Part shown: piece after piece, positions 18,376 to 26,541 of the stretch | How the letters are laid out: every line of letters begins with the position of its first letter | Numbering within the stretch: the stretch's first letter is position 1 | From: Streptomyces flavotricini | GTDB taxonomy: Bacteria > Actinomycetota > Actinomycetes > Streptomycetales > Streptomycetaceae | Direction: 5' to 3' | Length of the DNA stretch: 64,000 nucleotides | Assembly: GCF_020639365.1 (NCBI RefSeq) | Contig: NZ_JAINUL010000001.1 | Span: 831,480-895,479, forward strand | The notes under the pieces: model-generated | The model's database searches: none | The model's input: the letters and a program-made list of their open reading frames with translations, nothing else | Told to the model about the DNA's origin: nothing | Made by a program: the position numbers and the translations under genes

Positions 18376-20303
18376 CGCCGTCCCCCTTCCACCGGGTCCG
18401 CTGGACCTCCGCGCTGACCCTGGCCGCGCTGGGCGCGGGTACGGTCCGGGCCCGCCGCCGGCTGCGGGCGATCCCCGTATTGCCCGCTCCCCCGTCCGCG
18501 GCCGACGGGCTGCCGCGGGCCGTGGGGTGGCGGCTGCTGACCGCGCGCGGGGTCGAGGTGGACCCGGCCACTTTCCTGGCCGCCTGCGCGCACGCCGACC
18601 GGGAAGGCCTGCGGGTGCTGGACCTGTTGCCGGCCGATCTCGGCGCCGAGCGGGCGCTGGGGCTGCTGCGCCTGGTCGACCCCGGCGCGTACCGCGAGGA
18701 CCGGCTCGCCGAGGGGCGCGGAGCCGGGTACGCGCTGCTCGTCGCCGAGGAGGTCCTCGCGCGGGCCGGGCTGCTGTGGACCGGTCCGGACGGGGCGGGC
18801 CCGGCCGGCGCCGGCGGCCGGGAGCCCGCCGATCTCCTGGCACTGACCCGCCGGTTGAAGGAGTACGCCGCCGACGCCACGGGGCTGGCCGTCGCACCCG
18901 CGCTGTCCGTCGGCCGGGCCGGGGATCCGGCGGGGGCGGTACGGGCGGCCGAGTTGCGGGCCCAGGGGCTGCCGCCCGGGGTGCTGGCCGCCGCGCAGCT
19001 CGCCGGGCTGGGGCTGCTGACAGGGCTCGCCGTACGCCAGTGCAAGTGGGGTGCGGCCGCGGCCGGGCTGTACTGGCTGCAGCCGTACCTGGTGCTCGGC
19101 GGGCCGGGTGCACCGCTGCGTCCCGCCGATCTCCCCGGGGCCACCGCCGCCCGGCCGGCGCGCTCCCTCGGCGCTGCCGTCCGTACGGCCGCCGCGGTCC
19201 TGCGCACGCCCGCCGACGCGGACGCCGAGGCCGACGCCGCGCGCGCGGCCGCGTACCGGGCCGAACTGGTCCTCGGCACCGACCGGTTCCTGGAACCGCG
19301 GCGGACGGACTGCCCCTGGTGCGGTTCGCGGCGGCTCTTCGTGCGCGTCCGGGTGCCCGACCTCCTCCAGGGCAAGCCCGGCCGGTTCGCCCTGGAGCAG
19401 TGCGCGGACTGCCGCCACGTCTTCCAGAATCCCCGGCTGACGCCGGACGGACTGGAGTTCTACTACCGGGACTTCTACGACGGGCGCGGCGGCGAGGGCG
19501 CCGGGACGGTGTTCGGGCGGCTCGGCGCCTCGTACCGCAAGCGCGCCGAGATGCTCCGGCCGCACACGGTGGACGCCCCGGCCTCGTGGCTCGACGTCGG
19601 GACCGGGCACGGCCACTTCTGCAACGCGGCGCGCGCCGTCTGGCCGGACACCCGCTTCGACGGGCTCGACATGGGCGACGGGGTCGGCGAGGCCGAGCGG
19701 CGCGGCTGGGTGGAGACCGGATTCCAGGGCCAGTTCCCGGAGTTCGCGCAGAAGCTGGCCGGCCGGTACGAGGTGGTCAGCATGTACCACTACCTGGAGC
19801 ACACCCGGGATCCGCTGGCCGAGCTGGACACCGCGGCCGCCGTCCTCACCCCCGGTGGGTTCCTGGCGATCGAGCTTCCCGACCCTCAGTCGCGGATGGC
19901 CCGGCTGCTGGGCTCCGCGTGGCTGCCGTGGTTCCAGCCGCAGCACCAACACCTGATCCCGGCGTCGAACCTGCGCCAGGCGCTGACCGACCGCGGGTTC
20001 ACCGTCCTGGCCGAGGAGCACGGCCCCGCCCACCAGGGCAACGACTTCTTCGGCGCGGTGGCCCTGACCACCACCCGGCTGGCGCCGGATCCGGACCGCC
20101 CGTGGGCTCCCCCGGCCACGCGCCGCGGGCGGGTGCTGGCGCATGCCGTACGGGCGGCCGCGCTGCCGTGCTTCGCCGGGGCGGCGGCGCTCGACGCCCT
20201 GCGGACGGCGCTCGCCCGGCGCACGGACGGCGGCAACGCCTACCGGCTGCTGGCCCGCAGGGACGACGACCGGCTGCCCACCGCGGTCGGGGAGGACCGG
20301 TGA
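18372..20303 (+). CDS. SAM-dependent methyltransferase with large N-terminal domain of unknown function
   Basis: The product has 643 residues. Residues 1-310 are Ala/Leu/Arg-rich and I do not recognise them; an N-terminal hydrophobic stretch (ALTLAALGAG) and hydrophobic helices near residues 210-250 suggest membrane contact. From about 312 there is a zinc-ribbon-like CPWCGSRRLF ... CADCRHVFQNP, then a class I methyltransferase (ASWLDVGTGHGHFC motif I, VVSMYHYLEHTRDPL, GGFLAIELPDPQS). This Cys-rich plus Methyltransf_23 layout is common in sugar or polyketide O/C-methyltransferases. It is translationally coupled to the genes on both sides. The substrate could be the sugar added by the preceding enzyme or the lipid chain. 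Confidence 0.82.
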   Translation: MTPSPFHRVRWTSALTLAALGAGTVRARRRLRAIPVLPAPPSAADGLPRAVGWRLLTARGVEVDPATFLAACAHADREGLRVLDLLPADLGAERALGLLRLVDPGAYREDRLAEGRGAGYALLVAEEVLARAGLLWTGPDGAGPAGAGGREPADLLALTRRLKEYAADATGLAVAPALSVGRAGDPAGAVRAAELRAQGLPPGVLAAAQLAGLGLLTGLAVRQCKWGAAAAGLYWLQPYLVLGGPGAPLRPADLPGATAARPARSLGAAVRTAAAVLRTPADADAEADAARAAAYRAELVLGTDRFLEPRRTDCPWCGSRRLFVRVRVPDLLQGKPGRFALEQCADCRHVFQNPRLTPDGLEFYYRDFYDGRGGEGAGTVFGRLGASYRKRAEMLRPHTVDAPASWLDVGTGHGHFCNAARAVWPDTRFDGLDMGDGVGEAERRGWVETGFQGQFPEFAQKLAGRYEVVSMYHYLEHTRDPLAELDTAAAVLTPGGFLAIELPDPQSRMARLLGSAWLPWFQPQHQHLIPASNLRQALTDRGFTVLAEEHGPAHQGNDFFGAVALTTTRLAPDPDRPWAPPATRRGRVLAHAVRAAALPCFAGAAALDALRTALARRTDGGNAYRLLARRDDDRLPTAVGEDR

Positions 20304-21331
20304 CGGGGACCCGTGCCGGTTCCCCGCCCGCCGGTTCCCCGCCCACCGGTTCCGCGCCCACCGGTTCCACGCCCACAGGCCCCACGCCGCTCGGCCCGCT
20401 CCCCGTCGGCCCGGTCCCCGTCGGCCCCGTCCCCGTCGCTCCCGTGCCGGCGGACCTGGCGCGCCGGGCCACCGCCGATCCGCTGTTCCGGCTCGTGGCC
20501 TACGCGCTGGAAGCCGCGCACGGCCGGCCGCCGGCCGCCGTCTGGAGTGCCCCCTACGCCTTCCACCTGGGCTCGCCCGGACTGGTCGCGGCGGCCGGCT
20601 GGCCGGTGGCGGCCGCCGCCGCGCCGCGTACGGACGGCCTGGTGCGGCTCAGCTCCCTCGGGCATCCCGCCGACAGCTGCGATCTGCCGCTGACCCCGGA
20701 CGGGCCCTCGCCCGCGGCCCCCGCCTGGGCCGTGCGCCCGTACGCCCTGCTGCGGGCGCTGGCCCGCGCCGGGTACGGGCGCGGCGGGAGCGACCTGCAC
20801 TTCCAGGGCTCGCTCACGGAGGCCGCCGGGCTGGCCACGGCGGAGCCCGCCGACTGTGCGATGGCGCTCGCGGTGGCCGACGTGCACACCCCGGCGGGTA
20901 CGGAACCGGACCGGGACGGGCTGGCCCGGCTGCTGGCGCGGGCGCTCCCGGACGGCGACGACGCGCTGCGCAGGGCGGTGCTGTTCGCCCGGCCCGGCCA
21001 GGCCCTTCAGCCGGACACCGGGGAGGAGGGGCGCCACGTCGACTTCGACCCGGCCGCTTCGGGGAGGCGGCTGGTGCTCCTCGCCGTACGGGGCGAGCCG
21101 GCGGACCGGGCTGCCGAGCTGGCCCGGGCGGTCGCCCGCGCCCGCCGCGCAGGGGCGCTGAGTGCCTGGCCTCCCGGGCGGCGGCCGGGGCGGAGCGTTC
21201 TGGTGCTGCTGCCCGCGTCGCGCCTGACGGCGGTTCGGGCGGCGGTGGCGGAGGACTTCCGAGGCCGGGGCAGGCCGGTACCGCGCTTCCTGAACATCAC
21301 CGTGGCCGGTGCGGCCCGGCGGGAGGAATGA
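20300..21331 (+). CDS. Galactokinase-like (GHMP) protein lacking catalytic motifs
   Basis: The product has 343 residues from a GTG behind GGGGAGGAC. After a 50-residue Pro/Gly/Thr repeat tail, the rest follows actinobacterial galactokinases along its length: SAPYAFHLGSPG at the GRVNLIGEHTDYN position, RTDGLVRLSSLGH, the RAGYGRGGSDLHF region, LFARPGQALQPDTG, and the C-terminal VLVLLPASRLTAVRAAV ... PRFLNITVAGAARR. The functional motifs are gone: no GEHTDYN, the GLSSSAA phosphate loop reads GLATAEP, the MDQ carrying the catalytic Asp reads LRR (223-225), and GGGFGG is missing. It is therefore predicted to be a non-catalytic relative, perhaps a sugar-binding or scaffold partner. Last gene of the overlapping operon. 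Confidence 0.7.
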   Translation: MTGTRAGSPPAGSPPTGSAPTGSTPTGPTPLGPLPVGPVPVGPVPVAPVPADLARRATADPLFRLVAYALEAAHGRPPAAVWSAPYAFHLGSPGLVAAAGWPVAAAAAPRTDGLVRLSSLGHPADSCDLPLTPDGPSPAAPAWAVRPYALLRALARAGYGRGGSDLHFQGSLTEAAGLATAEPADCAMALAVADVHTPAGTEPDRDGLARLLARALPDGDDALRRAVLFARPGQALQPDTGEEGRHVDFDPAASGRRLVLLAVRGEPADRAAELARAVARARRAGALSAWPPGRRPGRSVLVLLPASRLTAVRAAVAEDFRGRGRPVPRFLNITVAGAARREE

Positions 21332-21384
21332 ACCACCCGCGAGGAACGACCACCCACACCCACACCCACCAGGAGGAACCTCTC

Positions 21385-22707
21385 ATGCCCTCACCCATGG
21401 CCGCCGCGAGAGGCGCGACCCGCCGGTCCGCGCTCGTGGCCGCACTCGGCACGCTCGGCCTGCTGGGCGCGTTCACCGTGGCCAACTCACAGGCCGCCGA
21501 GACGGGTTCGGCGGCCGCGCGGACGCCGGCGGCCGCCGCCCTGCCGACGTACGACCACGTGGTGGTCGTCGTGTACGAGAACAAGCAGTACGGCGAGATC
21601 ATCGGCAGCGCGAACGCCCCTTACGTCAACCAGCTCGCGAACGGCGGCGCCAGCCTGACCGGCATGAAGGCGCTGACCCACCCCAGCCAGCCGAACTACT
21701 TCAACCTGTTCTCCGGCTCCACCCAGGGCATCACCGGGGACGGCTGCTACACCCCGCAGTCGATGAGTGCGGCCAACCTCGGCCAGGAGCTGATCGCGGC
21801 CGGGAAGACGTTCGCCACGTACAACGAGGACCTGCCGGCCGAGGGGTCCACGGCCTGTACCAACGGCCAGTACGCGCAGAAGCACAACCCGTGGTTCGCC
21901 TTCAAGAACGTACCGCTGAATACGGGGAAAACCTGGACACAATTCCCGCAGAACGACTTCGGGGCGCTGCCGAACCTGTCCTTCGTCGTGCCGAACCAGT
22001 GCAACGACATGCACTCGTGCTCGGTGACCACGGGTGACACCTGGACGAGGAACAACATCGACGCGTACGCGCAGTGGGCGAAGGCCAACAACAGCCTGCT
22101 GGTCCTGACGTGGGACGAGGACAACTACCTCGGCTCCAACCAGATCGCCACGGTGTTCTACGGGGCGAAGGTGAAGACCGGCAAGTACGCCACCGCCTTC
22201 AACCACCACCACCTGCTGCGCACCTTCGAGGACCTGTTCGGCACGGCGACGCACGCGGGCAACGCGGCGAACGTCCAGCCGATCACCGAGGTCTTCGACG
22301 GGGCCACCACGCCGACGCCCACGCCCACCCCGACCCCCACCCCCGGTGACCTGAAGCTGACCGACCCCGGCCCCCAGACCTGCAAGTTCAACCAGACCTG
22401 CACCATCCAACTCACCACCACCGGAGGCAAACCCACGGCAAACCCACCCTCCACTACACCGCCACCGGACTCCCCTTCGGCCTCACCATCGACACCAACA
22501 CCGGCCGCATCACCGGCAAACCCTGGACCACCGGAACCCTCCAGATCACCGCAACCGCCACCGACTCCACCCCGACCACCGCCACCACCACCTTCCCCCT
22601 CACCGTCACCTGGTTCTGACCGTCAGCCGGGGGGGCGGGCGCACGCCGCCCGCCCCGAAGCGGCATCCGGTTCCACGCGAAACAGTGACATGCATCACCA
22701 GCGGTGA
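21385..22707 (+). CDS. Secreted phosphoesterase (acid phosphatase/phospholipase C-like) with frameshifted Ig domain
   Basis: ATG 8 nt after AGGAGG. Signal peptide (RRSALVAALGTLGLLGAFTV), then an alkaline-phosphatase-superfamily phosphoesterase: YDHVVVVVYENKQYGEI with the metal-binding Glu/Asn, THPSQPNYFNLFSG, VVPNQCNDMHSC, LLVLTWDEDN, NHHHLLRTFEDLFG. It is likely an extracellular acid phosphatase. A Thr-Pro linker and an Ig-like domain follow. The 11-bp duplication at 22426-22447 shifts the frame after residue 347. As sequenced the protein continues as a Pro/Ser-rich tail to a stop at 22707 (440 residues). With one repeat unit it would end PLTVTWF at 22619 with 407 residues, like its partner at 1193-2454. 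Confidence 0.85.
   Translation: MPSPMAAARGATRRSALVAALGTLGLLGAFTVANSQAAETGSAAARTPAAAALPTYDHVVVVVYENKQYGEIIGSANAPYVNQLANGGASLTGMKALTHPSQPNYFNLFSGSTQGITGDGCYTPQSMSAANLGQELIAAGKTFATYNEDLPAEGSTACTNGQYAQKHNPWFAFKNVPLNTGKTWTQFPQNDFGALPNLSFVVPNQCNDMHSCSVTTGDTWTRNNIDAYAQWAKANNSLLVLTWDEDNYLGSNQIATVFYGAKVKTGKYATAFNHHHLLRTFEDLFGTATHAGNAANVQPITEVFDGATTPTPTPTPTPTPGDLKLTDPGPQTCKFNQTCTIQLTTTGGKPTANPPSTTPPPDSPSASPSTPTPAASPANPGPPEPSRSPQPPPTPPRPPPPPPSPSPSPGSDRQPGGRAHAARPEAASGSTRNSDMHHQR
22342..22631 (+). repeat. Inverted repeat copy 2 (290 bp), partner at 1181-1470
   Basis: It matches the minus strand of 1181-1470 with two mismatches and no gaps, including about a dozen bases beyond the stop codon. Identity at silent positions shows a recent duplication or ongoing gene conversion. 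Confidence 0.95.
22426..22447 (+). repeat. 11-bp tandem duplication causing frameshift (copy 2)
   Basis: GGCAAACCCAC occurs twice directly in tandem. Loss of one unit restores GGKPTLHYTATGLPFGL and the downstream TGA at 22617-22619. Confidence 0.95.
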
Positions 22708-23060
22708 ACTGATCACGGAAGCATTACGTCCGTTCCCCTCTCCCCGACATGTCGATATTTGTCCCACTCGAATCGACATTCCCCTCTTCGCCCGACATGG
22801 GTGTCCACAACGGCGGCACCATCTGCGGCAACTCGCCATGTCACAGCCGTGTCTGATGGAGGATCCCGATCTCACGCGGCCGGCCGGCCATCCGGTCAGC
22901 ACGACCGTCCGCCCATTTCAAGCCCGGCGCCCGGCTCTGCCCCGCGGCCCGGCGGCGAGACTTGCCAGCCCGTTCCGGGGCTTCTAAGAATGGCGGCCCG
23001 GCCCCCGCGCTCCAGCAGCTCAGGCGCAGGACGCATCGCAGAAACCACGTGAGGTCACGC
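22708..23060. other. Intergenic region upstream of the CAP-domain gene
   Basis: About 350 bp without a supported gene. The first half is relatively AT-rich (around 22740-22800, including the palindrome CGACATGTCG at 22746-22755) and is the likely promoter zone. I saw no recognisable riboswitch fold, and GAGG before the ATG at 23061 is the ribosome binding site. Confidence 0.5.
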
Positions 23061-23834
23061 ATGCACAAGCACCGCAAGAAGACGCACTACAAGAAAATAA
23101 CCATCGCCGCCGTCGCCCTCGGCCTCGTGGGCATACCCACGGCCGCCATGGCGTGCCTGCACACCAATGAGGCGGGTGGGGCGAAGGCCGGCGGCAGGCA
23201 CGGCATGCGCCCCTCCCACACCGCCCCCTCCCCCACCGAGTCGATCGTGACCGTGGCGGAGCCGACGGACGCACCGGTCCCGTTGGGGACCGAGACGGCC
23301 ACCCCGGCCGCGCAGACCACGCAGGCCCCTGAGCCGGAGCGGCCTGCCACCGGGCCGACGCGGCAGCCCCCCGCGGCGAAGCCCGCGCGCCCGGCCCCGG
23401 CGAAGCCGTCGGCCCCGCCCACCGCGGAGCAGCCGGCCACCCCGGCGGGCGGGGCCTCCGGGCCGGCCGCCGAGGTGGTGGCCCTCGTGAACAAGGAGCG
23501 CGCCAAGGTCGGCTGCTCGGCGCTCACCGTCAACCCGAAGCTGACGGCCGCCGCGCTCAACCACAGCCAGGACATGGCCTCGCACTCCAACATGTCGCAC
23601 ACCGGATCCGACGGATCGGACCCGGGCGAGCGCATCACCCGGAGCGGCTTCGCCTGGACGACTTACGGCGAGAACGTCGCCTACGGGTACAGCACGCCCG
23701 AGCAGGTCATGACCGGCTGGATGAACAGCCCCGGGCACCGCGAGAACATCCTCAACTGTGCCTTCAAGGAGATCGGCGTCGGCCTCGCGCAGCCGAACTC
23801 CTACTGGACGCAGGACTTCGGCACGGCCCGCTGA
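23061..23834 (+). CDS. Secreted CAP/SCP-domain protein
   Basis: The product has 257 residues. A basic N-terminus (HKHRKKTHYKK) precedes a hydrophobic segment (ITIAAVALGLVGIPTAAMA), a signal peptide or anchor. Residues about 45-135 are a Pro/Thr/Ala-rich low-complexity linker. The C-terminal 120 residues are a CAP domain: VVALVNKERAKVGCSALTVN, LTAAALNHSQDMASHSNMSH, YGENVAYGYSTPEQVMTGWM, NSPGHRENILNCAFKEIGVG. Both family His residues (HSQDMA and GHRENIL) and the Glu of GENVA are present. Such proteins are extracellular; the biochemical role in Streptomyces is unclear. Convergent with the ROK gene. Confidence 0.88.
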   Translation: MHKHRKKTHYKKITIAAVALGLVGIPTAAMACLHTNEAGGAKAGGRHGMRPSHTAPSPTESIVTVAEPTDAPVPLGTETATPAAQTTQAPEPERPATGPTRQPPAAKPARPAPAKPSAPPTAEQPATPAGGASGPAAEVVALVNKERAKVGCSALTVNPKLTAAALNHSQDMASHSNMSHTGSDGSDPGERITRSGFAWTTYGENVAYGYSTPEQVMTGWMNSPGHRENILNCAFKEIGVGLAQPNSYWTQDFGTAR

Positions 23835-23837
23835 CGG

Positions 23838-23853
23838 CTCCCGCTAGCGGGAG
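23838..23853. terminator. Palindrome between convergent genes, probable bidirectional terminator
   Basis: CTCCCGC and GCGGGAG flank a central TA, which is part of the ROK stop codon. It lies 4 bp after the CAP stop. There is no poly-T tail, as is usual for Streptomyces. Confidence 0.6.
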
Positions 23854-25085
23854 GTGTCGAACACCTCGTCCCGCGTCGTGGCCAGGGCGCACTCCAGCGC
23901 CCCGCGCAGGACGGGGTGTTCGCGGATGTCGGCGAGGACCAGGGGCGGCTGGCAGGCGGACAGTTCGGCGAGCTCGGCCTCGACCAGGGCGCGCAGCGGT
24001 TCGCCGCCCGCCAGGAACACTCCGCCGGAGAGGACCACGAGCTCGGGGTCGAGTACGCCGGCGATCGAGGACAGGCCGGTGGCGACGGCCGTCGCGAACT
24101 CCTCCAGCACCTTGCGGTACGGGCCTTCGGCCTCGGCCGAGGCCCGCCTCAGGATGGCCATGGCCTCCTCGAGCGCCGGGTCGGCCGCCCCGCGCCGTCC
24201 CGTGCCGGCGAGGGGCTCAGCGCCGTCGGCGACGTGGTCGATGCCGTGCCTGCGCGCCATCTCGGGCACGACCTGGAAGCCGGCCAGGTCCTGGTAGCCG
24301 CCGGTCTCGGCCACTTCGGGGTTGCGCACCAGCGGGGTGCCGGGGACGGGCATGAAGCCGACCTCGCCCGCCCCGCCCGTACGCCCGCGGTACAGGCGGC
24401 CGCCGAACATCATGGCGGCGCCGATGCCCTCCTCGTTCCACAGCAGGAAGAAGTCCTCGTACCCGCGGGCCGCTCCGGTACGCCCCTCGGCGATGGCGAC
24501 GAGGTTGACGTCGTTCTCGCAGACGACGGGCATCGGGAGTCCGGCCGCCAGTTCCCGCAGCAGGGTCGGCGACTGCCAGCCCGGCAGGTGGCTGGGGTAG
24601 CGGAGCCGGCCCTCGCGGTGGTCGAAGGCCATCGGGGCCCCTACGACGACCCGGTGGATGGCGTCGGAGGTGAGCCCGGCCGCCCGGGCGGCTCCCTCGA
24701 CGGCCGCGATCACCTGGTCGACCTCGCCGCCGCACGCCTCCGGGGAGGTGAGCTCGTACGTGCCGATCGTCCGCCCGGTGAGGTCCGCGACCGCCGTACG
24801 GATCAGGCCGGGCGTCACGTCGAGCCCGGCCACGTACGCGGCCGCCGGGTTGAGGGTGTACAGCAGGGCGCCCGGTCCGGGGTGCCCGGCGGAGGTGCCG
24901 CCGGCCACGACGAGGCCGGAATCCTCCAGGCGGGCCAGCATCTGGGAGGACGTCGGCTTGGACAGCCCGGACAGCCGGGCGATCTGGGCCCGGGACAGCG
25001 GCCCCTGCTCCAGCAGGAGCTCCAGGGCCGCCCGGTCGTTCAAGGTGCGCAGGACCCGGGGTACGCCGGGCACTCGGTTCGTCAC
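23844..25085 (-). CDS. ROK-family transcriptional regulator
   Basis: The product has 413 residues from a GTG preceded by AGGGG. Residues 1-75 form a winged helix (LNDRAALELLLEQGPLSRAQ, then GLSKPTSSQMLARLEDSGLV). The rest is a ROK sugar-kinase fold (AAAYVAGLDVTPGLIRTAVA, VVVGAPMAFDHREGRLRYP, ENDVNLVAIAEGR, GVFLAGGEPLRAL). The ROK hallmark GAGExGHM reads GAGEVGFM, so the zinc-ligand His is Phe, and the Cys cluster that normally follows is absent; sugar phosphorylation is therefore unlikely. Members usually repress sugar-uptake genes, but no sugar transporter adjoins it here, so its targets are unknown. Confidence 0.88.
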   Translation of the reverse strand: MTNRVPGVPRVLRTLNDRAALELLLEQGPLSRAQIARLSGLSKPTSSQMLARLEDSGLVVAGGTSAGHPGPGALLYTLNPAAAYVAGLDVTPGLIRTAVADLTGRTIGTYELTSPEACGGEVDQVIAAVEGAARAAGLTSDAIHRVVVGAPMAFDHREGRLRYPSHLPGWQSPTLLRELAAGLPMPVVCENDVNLVAIAEGRTGAARGYEDFFLLWNEEGIGAAMMFGGRLYRGRTGGAGEVGFMPVPGTPLVRNPEVAETGGYQDLAGFQVVPEMARRHGIDHVADGAEPLAGTGRRGAADPALEEAMAILRRASAEAEGPYRKVLEEFATAVATGLSSIAGVLDPELVVLSGGVFLAGGEPLRALVEAELAELSACQPPLVLADIREHPVLRGALECALATTRDEVFDTSR

Positions 25086-25159
25086 ACGTACCCCTGGTCG
25101 GCTGTCAGAAGATCTTCCCGTCCATAGTAGCGGCGCCTGCCCGGCCGGGCCGCGGGCCG

Positions 25160-25717
25160 CTACTGGCCCACTCTTCCGTCGACGCACTCGCGCAGCAGGT
25201 CGGCCTGGCCGCAGTGCCTGGCGTACTCCTCGATCCGGTGCACCATCAGCTCCCGGATCGCGATCCCGTCCTTCCCCACGCGCTCGCCCAGGTCCGGGTG
25301 GGCGGCCAGCGCCGCGTCGGTCGCGGCCTGCTCGCGCTCCAGATCGGCACGGGCGGCATCGACCACCGCCTGATCGGCGACGGCTCCGTGGAAGTCCGCG
25401 TCCTTCACGCCGTACAGCTTCGGCAGCGGTTCGCCGTCGGTGATCCAGTTGCGCCAGTCCCGTTCCACCTCGGCGAGGTGGCGCACCAGGCCCAGCAGGG
25501 ACATCGTCGAGGGAGGCACCGACCGGCGGGCGAGCTGCTCCGCGTCCAGGTCCTCGCACTTCATGCGCAGGGTGATGCGGTAGTTGGCGAGGAAGTCCTG
25601 CAGGGTCGCGAGTTCGCCGTCGGGACTGTTCTCGTTGTTGCGGGGGTCGTCGTCCGGGTCGGCCCACATGTCGGGGTAGACGGTCGCCCGGGTCCATCGC
25701 GCGGATTGATCGCTCAT
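25160..25717 (-). CDS. DinB/DUF664-family protein
   Basis: The product has 185 residues from the ATG at 25717; an ATG three codons upstream (25726) is also possible and neither has a strong ribosome binding site. It is a DinB-like four-helix bundle with metal-ligand-type His residues spaced as in the family: LGLVRHLAEVERDWRNWI, FHGAVADQ, IRELMVHRIEEYARHCGQADLLRE. Actinobacterial members include mycothiol-dependent transferases that act on electrophiles or maleylpyruvate, but many have no assigned activity. It is a single gene without an obvious partner. Confidence 0.8.
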   Translation of the reverse strand: MSDQSARWTRATVYPDMWADPDDDPRNNENSPDGELATLQDFLANYRITLRMKCEDLDAEQLARRSVPPSTMSLLGLVRHLAEVERDWRNWITDGEPLPKLYGVKDADFHGAVADQAVVDAARADLEREQAATDAALAAHPDLGERVGKDGIAIRELMVHRIEEYARHCGQADLLRECVDGRVGQ

Positions 25718-25912
25718 GCCTCGCATGGTCGTCCGCGAAGGCGCGGGTCCGCCACCGAATTCGGGAGCCGGGGGCGGGCGTGGCGTCAGCCTCCCGCCGG
25801 GCTTGGACGCGCATGGGCCGGATCCGGAAGCACCGGTGGGGGCCGTCGAGTTCCCTCGGGCCGAATCCGGTCTTCGCCGCGCACGCCTCGCCCCGTCCCG
25901 GGGCGGGACCGG

Positions 25913-26536
25913 TCAGGGCGCGGGCATGCGCGCCGGGGCCTCCCACGCGAACCCGTCCGGGTCGGCGAAGGCCTCCCCGTCGCCGCCGAGCACCAGCCGG
26001 TGCGATCCCGTCCCGTCGACGGGGACGCCGACCTCCTTGGCGAGGGCGCGGCGCCCGTAGAGCGCCAGCTTGACGCCACCCGACGGGGCCTCGAACTGCA
26101 CGTACTTGCTGCCGAAGCTCTTGGCGACCGTGAGGCCGCGGTCGAGGTAGAACCGCTTGCTCCCGAGCACGTCCGCGGATCCGAGCAGGAGCACCATCTC
26201 GTCGAACCGCAGCGGGGCGGGGCCCCCGTCCTTCTTCTCCGAGGTGGCGACCTTCCAGATCGTCCCGTCCGGTGCCCGGACGACGCCCCCGTAGCCCCAG
26301 AAGGACTTCGCGGCGGGCTTCAGCGGCGTGGCACCGGCGTCGAGGGCGGCGCCGATGAAGCCGTCGACCACGGACGGCCGGGACACGGTGAGCGCGAGCG
26401 CGAACCCGCGGAAGCCGGTCGTCGGTGCCTGCGACGCGCGCAGGCCCACCTGGTCGCCGAGGCCGAAGGCGGTGTAGAAGCGGTCGGCGGCCGTGGTGTC
26501 GGCCACCTCGAGGGTGACGGATGCGATGGAGTTCAT
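25913..26536 (-). CDS. VOC (glyoxalase/bleomycin-resistance) family protein
   Basis: The product has 207 residues. Two beta-alpha-beta-beta-beta modules can be traced: IASVTLEVADTTAADRFYTA ... GYGGVVRAPDGTIWKVATS and FDEMVLLLGSADVLGSKRFY ... GEAFADPDGFAWEAP. This makes a tandem VOC fold able to form one cup-shaped active site. It follows the truncated AraC gene on the same strand almost without gap. A GTG three codons upstream is an alternative start. Possible roles are isomerisation, dioxygenation or drug binding; the sequence does not decide. Confidence 0.8.
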   Translation of the reverse strand: MNSIASVTLEVADTTAADRFYTAFGLGDQVGLRASQAPTTGFRGFALALTVSRPSVVDGFIGAALDAGATPLKPAAKSFWGYGGVVRAPDGTIWKVATSEKKDGGPAPLRFDEMVLLLGSADVLGSKRFYLDRGLTVAKSFGSKYVQFEAPSGGVKLALYGRRALAKEVGVPVDGTGSHRLVLGGDGEAFADPDGFAWEAPARMPAP

Positions 26537-26541
26537 GTCCT

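Noticed and set aside
1181..22631. Composite transposon bounded by the inverted repeats
   Set aside because: The repeats are coding sequence for a protein domain, no transposase is present, and no target-site duplication was seen.
22708..23060. c-di-AMP (ydaO) riboswitch upstream of the CAP-domain gene
   Set aside because: Such elements precede some cell-wall hydrolase genes in Streptomyces, but I could not trace the conserved helices or loops here.
23844..25085. Glucokinase
   Set aside because: The N-terminal winged helix and the lost zinc-site His and Cys cluster mark a ROK regulator, not a sugar kinase.
25786..26079. Overlapping open frames on both strands around the tandem-VOC gene end
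   Set aside because: Their translations are Arg/Pro-rich without motifs; the VOC frame explains the region.
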